Source: Chrysaora quinquecirrha (Eukaryota; Cnidaria; Scyphozoa; Semaeostomeae; Pelagiidae). From it: a stretch of 64,000 nucleotides of DNA. Of the stretch, positions 56,564-64,000 are shown piece by piece. Position numbers and translations under genes: made by a program. The notes under the pieces are model-generated. The model was not told the DNA's origin and ran no database searches. It saw nothing but the letters and a program-made list of their open reading frames with translations. Every line of letters begins with the position of its first letter. The first letter of the stretch is position 1. The DNA lies in assembly GCA_014526335.1 (NCBI GenBank), contig JACTAT010000037.1:2623777-2687776 (forward strand), read 5' to 3'.

Positions 56564-57730
56564 ATGGCTTCGAACGCCGAAACAACAACAATATGGGGAG
56601 ACGCCATGGAAAACTTAGCTGAAATACAGCCAAAACGATTGTCTTTTGCTGAAAAATTGAAATCTTCAGATGGTCGAATGCTACCGGGTGATATAGCAGC
56701 GAGAGGAGCAAAGTTTGAAACCCAAGATGGGATTGATTTTAAAGAAATTATAACTTTTTTCCAAGGAAAATTCAAAGACGCCTCGGCTGTCCAACAACTC
56801 ATGCCTTTGTCGTCACTTCCAGGTCGACAAAAATGGAACATAATTTTTTCCAAACCAAGTATGGTAGATGATGTTATCGACAATTTGGTTAAGTTCCCCA
56901 CAATGACGAAAGAAGAAGGTGGGATTATTTTTACTCCTGTGAAACGCCGTGCACTTCTGATAACTATACCTGATGCGACTCCAGACATATCCGATAACCA
57001 AATTCGCGGTGAACTCGAAAAATATGGTACTGTTCTCCGAATTTGGAAACAGACATGGGAAGGGTTCCCGAATGTTTTCAATGGAAAAAGGCTCGTTACA
57101 ATTTTTCCAACACTATCTAAAGATCTACCACCCTTCATCGTTATAAACAACAAAAAAATCTCTCTGTCTTTCAAGGGCAAACCTGTTTTCTGCAATATCT
57201 GCATGAAAGATACGCATAGGACAGGTGATTGCCCTTCGAAAGACATTAAGCACTGTTACTTGTGTGGCTCCACGGATCATCAAAAAAGCAAATGCGAAAG
57301 ATTTCAAGTCATCAGACGCCCGAGAGGCCGTGCTCTGTCCGAAGAAATCGCCGATATCACCGAGGAACCTTCAGAGGGGCCAGAACCAACAGGTTTCAAC
57401 CAAGATTTGCAGCCAGACTCTAATGAAAATACAGAAGAGAACCCAGCCGAGACCTCTGATGACATCCCACAGCCTGTTTTAGAACCAATTTCACGTACAA
57501 CAACACAACCCAAGAAACCTCCCCCATCGACAAAACCTACTTTCAAAGCCGAAACGAAGACAAGCCTTCAACCTGAACCAAAATCTGAAAGCCAACCTGA
57601 CGAACCTACACCTAAATCTGCCTCTGACTATCCCCCCTTTAAAAAAGGAGCAAAAAGATCAATGGCAACGACTCCTGAGAAGAAACCAAGAAAGAAAACC
57701 ATGGGTAAAGACACTCAAACTTTCAAGTAA
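56564..57730 (+). CDS. ORF1 protein of E (intact, CCHC nucleocapsid-like)
   Basis: 388 aa. N-terminal TTTIWGDAMENL and RLSFAEKLK, a conserved middle part (about 125-205, ALLITIPDATPDISD ... WKQTWEGFPNVFNGKRLVT), two CCHC knuckles C210-C213-H218-C223 and C231-C234-H239-C244, then an acidic and Pro/Thr-rich tail ending in a Lys/Arg-rich segment. Related to A5 ORF1 in the middle and knuckles but with different ends. Expected to bind element RNA. ATG at 56564 is the first of the long frame, followed by a stop at 57730. Confidence 0.88.
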   Translation: MASNAETTTIWGDAMENLAEIQPKRLSFAEKLKSSDGRMLPGDIAARGAKFETQDGIDFKEIITFFQGKFKDASAVQQLMPLSSLPGRQKWNIIFSKPSMVDDVIDNLVKFPTMTKEEGGIIFTPVKRRALLITIPDATPDISDNQIRGELEKYGTVLRIWKQTWEGFPNVFNGKRLVTIFPTLSKDLPPFIVINNKKISLSFKGKPVFCNICMKDTHRTGDCPSKDIKHCYLCGSTDHQKSKCERFQVIRRPRGRALSEEIADITEEPSEGPEPTGFNQDLQPDSNENTEENPAETSDDIPQPVLEPISRTTTQPKKPPPSTKPTFKAETKTSLQPEPKSESQPDEPTPKSASDYPPFKKGAKRSMATTPEKKPRKKTMGKDTQTFK

Positions 57731-57777
57731 ATTGCATCTTTTTGTTTCTTCTTTTTTTTCTTACAAATACTACCACC

Positions 57778-58500
57778 ATGGCTTGTATTGCAAGTATAAA
57801 CGTGAATGGGTTGCGAGACCCCCGTCGTCGTGAAACGATTTTCCAACATTTATTTTCAAAAAATTTTGACATAATCTTGTTGCAAGAAACGCATTTAAAT
57901 TCCACAGAACTCGATAAAACCTTCGTGAATTGGAAAGGAAAATCCTTTCATTCTGTGTCAACAGACAACAGAAAGGGTGTCTCGATTTTAATCTCCGATA
58001 AAATCAACACTACAATCCATTCGCATTATGCTTGCAATACAGGTCATTATGTAATTATAGACCTCTCTGTTGACGACAATCGATTCATTCTTGCTAATAT
58101 TTATGCCCCGACTGGAGGAAAAGACGGCGTTGTTCGCCGCAAAGATTTCCTCAAAAGCCTTGAAAATGATTTGAACAAGTACCCACGTACTTTTCCTTTC
58201 ATCGTTGGCGGTGATTTTAATTGCGTTATCAATAACAACCTCGATAGATCTAATAAAGTTAACTATGTAGACAAGAGCACCCCAAATCTTAAACACTTCT
58301 TAAATGTTTTTAACTTAGAGGATATCTGGCGTACCCAGAACCCTACTAAGAAAGAATTCACCTATCTCAGCCCTCACGGATCTTTTAGCAGACTTGATAA
58401 ATTCTATACCTCCCGCGAATTTCGCGATAAATTTTCTAAATGCTTTATTGATCCCTTTCCTCATTCTGATCATGACAAAATCATCTTTAAATTTCCCTAG
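57778..58500 (+). pseudogene. ORF2 endonuclease of E (truncated)
   Basis: ACCATGG start context at 57778. APE-type EN complete in motifs: SINVNG, E37 in LQETH, NIYAP, VGGDFNC, SRLDKFY, PFPHSDHD. The frame closes at 58500 within foreign sequence after IIFKFP. RT missing. A Met at 57742 is in frame but lies in the T-rich gap and is less likely. Confidence 0.83.
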
Positions 58501-58696
58501 GACAATCGAAAGCTAAAGCACCATGATAACTATACCTCCTTCTTTATTGGAAACAATGACTAGATACTAAATCTAACTACGACTACTTCTAATTATTTAA
58601 TGCAGGAAACTGGGCGTGCGATGCACCGGCCCTTTGTTGCCTGCGGAACTAAATCTTGTACGGTCGGTGATTGAAACCGAAATTGCCAAATTTCCG
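58486..58696 (+). repeat. Direct repeat, copy 1 (211 bp)
   Basis: Appears identical by eye to 59159-59369. Begins TTTAAATTTCCCTAGGACAA and ends AAATTTCCG; so AAATTTCC bounds both ends. The overlap with the end of E suggests that repeat and break arose together. Confidence 0.85.
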
Positions 58697-59158
58697 GGCC
58701 AATGCACCTGTCCAGCAGAAAGACTGCCAGAGAACTGAAATACAAAACAAATCATAAAATCAATAAATAAAAAAAGGGACAGGGAGGAGGAGAAGATCGC
58801 AAAGCCTAACTTGCTTGTACGCTGTGCTAACAAGAATGAATGTGAACAGACAAAACACACGATAGGTAGTTACCAAAATACCTAGACGACACCTCATTAG
58901 TATAATATCACCCAAAGAAAGCCCGATTGTCAGTCCATCCGTCGACAGCCAATATCCAATATCCAATATGACTTAACTTTTGACCCAGTGCATAAACAGA
59001 ACGTGTACACAAACACGGCAATTCAATGCATGTACTGTATGATGGAACAAATGGAATGGACCCTAGAGCATGGAGCCAACTGGACCCTAGAAACCCGATG
59101 ACCGCCAGCAAACGTCCTAGGCAATTTTAACTGTGCTTAAATTCTAATTTAACCAATA
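58697..59158. other. Unique segment between the direct repeats
   Basis: 462 bp, no gene recognised. With the flanking 211 bp repeats the layout resembles a small terminal-repeat element, but TG/CA ends, primer site and target duplication are not seen. Confidence 0.5.
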
Positions 59159-59369
59159 TTTAAATTTCCCTAGGACAATCGAAAGCTAAAGCACCATGAT
59201 AACTATACCTCCTTCTTTATTGGAAACAATGACTAGATACTAAATCTAACTACGACTACTTCTAATTATTTAATGCAGGAAACTGGGCGTGCGATGCACC
59301 GGCCCTTTGTTGCCTGCGGAACTAAATCTTGTACGGTCGGTGATTGAAACCGAAATTGCCAAATTTCCG
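59159..59369 (+). repeat. Direct repeat, copy 2 (211 bp)
   Basis: See copy 1 at 58486-58696; offset 673 bp. Confidence 0.85.
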
Positions 59370-59796
59370 CCACAGAAAAACGAAGTTTTGACCCCACAAT
59401 CACCTACCGTACAAGTAGAAGGAAAATTGTTGGAAGAAAATTAGACACACTATTAAAAACCTGAACTATACTAGATCTTCTCCCGGTCCCAAAAATTTAA
59501 AAAACAGTAAAGAAGAAATAATGAGCCTTACAAAAACGAGGTAGGAAAAAAAAATTGCCCACATCAAACATCATAAATGCCTCAAGAAAAACAAACGAAG
59601 GCGTGGAGCGTCAACTCCTAAGGAAACTAAAAAGGTAAAGGCTGACACCCCCGAGGACTTAGTGTCCTCGTTCAGCCAAGCCATACTGTAATAATCGACC
59701 CATGAACTTTTAGTCCAAGGGCCGAGCCACCGCCGCTATTGCACATTAATAAATCGATTACAGGGACTATCTCGTCCAAGAATCGAGCCACCGCCA
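59370..59796. other. Transition region
   Basis: No gene seen. Contains a perfect inverted repeat CGAGGAC-TTAGT-GTCCTCG at about 59652-59670 and two copies of GAGCCACCGCC (about 59724 and 59784) leading into the minisatellite. Confidence 0.5.
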
Positions 59797-60580
59797 CATG
59801 TTGTTTGAACTGCCACATGCAGTTTGAACCTTTAAAACTGCCACGTGCAGATTGAACCAATAAAACTGCCACATGCAGTTTGAACCTTTGAAACTGCCAC
59901 ATGCAGTTTGAACCAATAAAACTGCCACATGCAGTTTGGACTATAGTTGTAACTTAAAACTGCCACATGCAGTTTGAACCTTTCAACTGCCACATGCAGT
60001 TTGAACCTGTAAACTGCCACATGCAGTTTAGACATTAGTTGTAACCTAAGACTGCCACATGCAGTTTGAACCTTTCAACTGCCACATGCAGTTTAGACAT
60101 TAGTTGTAACTTAAGACTGCCACATGCAGTTTGAACCATTAAAACTGCCACATGCAGTTTGAACCTGTAAACTGCCACATGCAGTTTAGACATTAGTTGT
60201 AACCTAAGACTGCCACATGCAGTTTGAACCTGTAAACTGCCACATGCAGTTTGAACCTTTAAAACTGCCAAATGCAGTTTGGACATTAATTGTAACTTAA
60301 GACTGCCACATGCAGTTTGAACCTTTAAAACTGCCAAATGCAGTTTAGACATTAGTTGTAACTTAAGACTGCCACATGCAGTTTGAACCATTAAAACTGC
60401 CACATGCAGTTTGAACCTTTAAAACTGCCAAATGCAGTTTGGACATTAATTGTAACTTAAGACTGCCACATGCAGTTTGAACCTTTCAACTGCCACATGC
60501 AGTTTGAACCTGTTAACTGCCACATGCAGTTTAGACATTAGTTGTAACTTAAGACTGCCACATGCAGTTTGAACCCTACT
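59797..60580 (+). repeat. Minisatellite I, hairpin-forming units
   Basis: More than 25 copies of AACTGCCACATGCAGTTTGA with 3-20 bp variable linkers (CCTTTAA, CCTGT, or ACATTAGTTGTAACTTAAG). Each unit contains the arms AACTGC/GCAGTT around CACAT, so each can fold into a small hairpin. Confidence 0.9.
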
Positions 60581-62300
60581 GACTTTTGCCGTTCCAGCTT
60601 GGAGCTGCTACCTACCGTTGAAACCGTTAAAGCTGCCACATGCAGTTTGAACCTTACAGCCTTTTGCCGTTACACCTTAGAAGCTGCTACCTACAGTTGA
60701 AACCGTTAAAGCTGCCACATGCAGTTTGAACCCTACAGCCTTTTGCCATTCCACCTTAGAGCTGCTACCTACAGTTGAAACCGTTCAAGCTGCCACATGC
60801 AGTTTGAACCTTACTGCCTCTTGCCGTTCCACCTTAGAGCTGCTACCTGTAGTTGAAACCGTTAAAGCTGCGACACCTTACAACCTTTTGCCGTTCCACC
60901 TTAGCGCTGCTACCTGTAGTTGAAACCGTTAAAGCTGCCACATGCAGTTTGAACCTGTAAACTGCCACATGCAGTTTAGACATTAGTTGTAACTTAAGAC
61001 TGCCACATGCAGTTTGAACCCTACTGACTTTTGCCGTTCCAGCTTGGAGCTGCTACCTACAGTTGAAACCGTTAAAGCTGCCACATGCAGTTTGAACCTT
61101 ACAGCCTTTTGCCGTTACACCTTAGAAGCTGCTACCTACAGTTGAAACCGTTAAAGCTGCCACATGCAGTGTGAACCTTACTGCCTTTTGCCATTCCGCC
61201 TTAGAGCTGCTACTTGTAGTCGAAACCGTTAAAGCTGCGACACCTTACAACTTTTTGCCGTTCCACCTTAGCGCTGCTACCTGTAGTTGAAACTGTTAAA
61301 GCTGCCACATGCAGTTTGAACCTTACAGCCTGTTGCCGTTCCACCTTAGAGCTGCTACTTACAGTTGAAACCGTTAAAGCTGCCACATGCAGTGTGAACC
61401 TTACTGCCTCTTGCCGTTCCACCTTAGCGCTGCTACCTGTAGTTGAAACTGTTAAAGCTGCCACATGCAGTTTGAACCTTACAGCCTGTTGCCGTTCCAC
61501 CTTAGAGCTGCTACTTACAGTTGAAACCGTTAAAGCTGCCACATGCAGTGTGAACCTTACTGCCTCTTGCCGTTCCACCTTAGAGCTGCGACCTGCAGTT
61601 GAAACCGTTAAAGCTGCCACATGCAGTGTGAACCTTACTGCCTTTTGCCGTTCCGCCTTAGAGCTGCTACCTGTAGTTGAAACCGTTAAAGCTGCGACAC
61701 CTTACAACCTTTTGCCGTTCCACCTTAGCGCTGCTACCTGTAGTTGAAACCGTTAAAGCTGCCACATGCAGTTTGAACCTTACAGCCTTTTGCCGTTCCA
61801 CCTTAGAGCTGCTACCTACAGTTGAAACCGTTAAAGCTGCCACATGCAGTTTGAACCTTACTGCCTCTTGCCGTACCACCGTAGAGCTGCTACCTGCAGT
61901 TGAAACCGTTAAAGCTGCCACATGCAGCTTGAACCTTACTGCCTCTTGCCGTTCCACCTTAGAGCTGCTACCTGCAGTTTGAACCGGTAAAGCTGCCACA
62001 AGCAGTTTGACCTTACAGCCTTTGCCGTTGAACCTTAAGACTGCCACGCACAGTTTGAACCGTTAAATTATCCACATGCTGTTTGAGCCTTACACCCTTG
62101 TGTCGTTCCACCGTAGGGCTGCCACCTGCAGATTGAACCGTTAACGCTGCCACCAACTGTGTGGACCTTACTGTCGTTTGCCGTTCCACCGTGGGGCTGC
62201 CACCTGCAGTTTGAACCTTACTCCCTTTCGCCGCATGCAGTTGAACTGTACAAACTACCATACGTGCAGAGTGAACTCCAAGAGAGCCATCTGCAGTTTG
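60581..62300 (+). repeat. Minisatellite II, 78 bp units
   Basis: Unit: GCTGCCACATGCAGTTTGAA CC, then TTACTGCC-TCTTGCCGTTCCACCTTAGA-GCTGCTACC-TGCAGTTGAAACCGTTAAA. Some units are 67 bp by loss of ATGCAGTTTGA. A higher-order repeat of about 450 bp is visible (60540 and 60990). 78 bp is 26 codons, so both strands stay open over long stretches; not considered genes. Confidence 0.88.
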
Positions 62301-62455
62301 AACCTGACAATTTCCGCATACCGCATGAACTGTAAAACTGCAAAAAGCGCGAGTGTGAAACTTTGAAAATTGCCACCTGCCCCTTGCGCCTTAAAGTTAC
62401 TACATGCCTTTTGAGCCTTAAATAAAAAACAGCCGCATGCAGTTGAATTGTAGAC
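62301..62455 (+). repeat. Degenerate edge of the minisatellite
   Basis: Scattered CTGCAGTTTGAACC-like and GCATGCAGTTGAA motifs fade out by about 62455. Confidence 0.6.
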
Positions 62456-64000
62456 ATATTGTATAGCAGCTTGAGCTTCAGACCAATGTGAGTTAAGCCC
62501 CCCGGGATTTTGAAGCCATTACGTATTTATCGTCGATGCGCTTGGCCCTCATTTGCTTAGAGCCTCGGCCAAGAGCCAAGCAAGCGCTGGGAAAGTACAT
62601 GCATGAGCTAGAAGTGGACTTGTAAAGTACCGAGCTGTGCAGGCTAGTTGAAACATCCAAGAAGCAACCTAGGCAATTTAGCTTTAATGTAAAGGAAACG
62701 AGACACCCAAGCACCCATGAAATAGCTATAACTGATTGAGGGCCAGAGTACAAGTCAAGGAATTATACCAGAGCAAGTGGACGTGATTAATAGAGAGCAA
62801 TGCATTCTCTCTTTGATACTTTACCAAAAACTTTAAATTTAATGCAGTTAACCTACTTATCGGGTGTGCCAACATTTTTGCTTTCCTTTGACCTTGTGGC
62901 CAGGGGCCGAAACCACGCTGGAAGCATGCCCTGTCACACCTTATCAAGATTTCGGCCAAGGCCAATGATCTTACTCTGCTGATTTCCGTATAACTGTTGT
63001 TACCACACTAATTTCGTGCAGCAGAAAGCAACACAGAAACAACTTTTCTAAGAAAACGTTCACTACTTCCGAACAATTACCCTTTAGTTGCCAAATGCCA
63101 CCAAAGATTTTGCTAGTGTTTTGTCTCCTTCGCATGAGACGAATACCTGCAAATAATCGTGGCAGCGCCACCACGGGTGTCTCACCCTTTTTTATAACCT
63201 GCGGGGCTTGTGCCTACTCCTCTCCGGGCTTGGGGTCACCCCGTGACAAAGGTTGTTAGCGTGTTTGACAGCTTTTTCATTTCAAGGGTTGGCAACATTT
63301 TAACAAAATACCTGTTAGATACTAAAGTGCACAGATGTCGATTTTAGGACTAAACATAGAGTGAGACTTCTCAAAAAAAATCGCTACCCTTTGGCTATTG
63401 AAATGTTGTCAGCAGACAGGCAAAATTTCCAACGAATTGTTTTTAACACGGTTTTAAATATTCTATTGAACACGGCTCCAGATTTACTTCACTGCTGTTT
63501 AGCGCCACGCCGCAAAATTCGTAGATAAAATGCTTGATCCTTGCCCCGTTCTTCTTGAGAGCGACAACCGGCGACACAACCAGCGCACACCCCACGCATC
63601 CAACCGAGGTAATAAACGTTTACTAGAATAGAATAGGACTAGAGGCAATATGTTTTACTTTGTCACTGGTAGAATTATTGACGGAAAATTGAGAAAACTG
63701 CACGCAGAATACAAGAAACCCTTAACCCCCGATATATATAAACACTATTTCTTCTGAGACTTGCAAGGGTATGTGAACTTCTCCCGCCCAATAATTGCTG
63801 ACTCGGGGTCTGGCTGCTTGAAGGGGAGAAACTGATGGGGACAAACCACAAACTACAAAGTTACGTTAGGTTATACGATATAAACGGTAGGTTGACTTTA
63901 AAATAAGAAAGACACACAACATGGAGCAATCTCACCGGGGGTTGAACTTTTGAGTTTGTGTTCCAGAGTCCTTGGAGCCACAGCCATTCACAACAGCCTT
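62456..64000. other. No recognisable feature
   Basis: About 1.5 kb of mixed-composition sequence without RNA gene, LINE or transposon similarity that I can see. Open frames are short (under 90 codons) and unconvincing. A small inverted repeat GTCAC-CCC-GTGAC occurs near 63235-63247. Confidence 0.5.

Larger units (their letters stand above)
56405..58489 (+). mobile_element. U1-targeted retrotransposon E, 5' part
   Basis: 160 bp 5' UTR, intact ORF1, 47 nt gap, ORF2 endonuclease; broken off at about 58489 where a direct repeat begins, so RT and 3' end are missing. ORF1 is of the MAS...IWGD type also seen at the 5' end of A3. Confidence 0.86.

Noticed and set aside
58486..59369. Complete LTR retrotransposon
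   Set aside because: The repeats lack TG...CA ends, a primer-binding site, a polypurine tract and any coding sequence.
59797..60580. CRISPR-like repeat array
   Set aside because: Linkers are short and themselves repetitive, the DNA is eukaryotic, and no cas genes are present.
61210..62047. Repetitive proteins with 26-residue period on both strands
   Set aside because: A by-product of a 78 bp minisatellite; no start context, no unique domain.

Overview
Eukaryotic, almost certainly metazoan DNA. It holds spliceosomal U1 and U2 snRNA genes and 5S rRNA genes in one linked tandem array, and nearly all the rest up to about 58.5 kb is non-LTR retrotransposon sequence inserted into those RNA genes. 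The 5S sequence resembles that of invertebrate deuterostomes, but this is a weak hint and I do not name the organism. No ordinary host protein gene is visible.

The ancestral array unit can be read from 54,995-56,366 (+ strand): U1, 433 bp spacer, 5S, 149 bp spacer, U2, about 320 bp spacer, next U1; about 1.37 kb. From position 1 to about 53,166 the units run on the minus strand; from 53,167 on they run on the plus strand. The two halves meet in a head-to-head junction of two retrotransposon fragments.

Every U1 gene in the window is split by a U1-targeted element (A1-A6, D, E) at U1 nucleotide 25/26, and every element 3' end is poly(A) followed by TTGATCAACAAGG of U1. Three of six U2 genes are split by U2-targeted elements (B1, B2, C1) at U2 nucleotide 34/35, inside the branch-site recognition sequence. 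All have ORF1 with CCHC zinc knuckles and ORF2 with an apurinic-type endonuclease, a reverse transcriptase and a C-terminal CCHC motif. This matches the Tx1/L1-like group that includes the known U2-targeted Keno and 5S-targeted Mutsu. I know of no described U1-targeted family; that is the main candidate novelty.

Layout: A1 (1-9050), RNA block, A2 (10473-19497), split U2, B1 3' half (20046-22701) fused to A4 5' half (22702-26706), split U2, B2 (27252-32905), RNA block, A3 (33780-42297), RNA block, A5 (43510-46096; ORF1 only), split U2, C1 (46624-51602; nearly intact), RNA block, D fragment, inversion, A6 fragment, RNA block with the best U2 and 5S, E 5' part (56405-58489). A1, A2 and A3 each carry the same 2.7 kb TA-flanked DDE transposon at the identical site, so large composite units were amplified after its insertion. 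A 7.2 kb tandem duplication (15487-22701 / 22702-29896) created the B1/A4 chimera.

From 58.5 kb on the array ends: a 211 bp identical direct repeat pair, a 2.6 kb minisatellite (hairpin-forming 25-31 bp units, then 78 bp units), and 1.5 kb with nothing recognisable. Many frameshifts between near-identical copies are one-base homopolymer changes, so some 'pseudogene' calls may reflect sequencing error.
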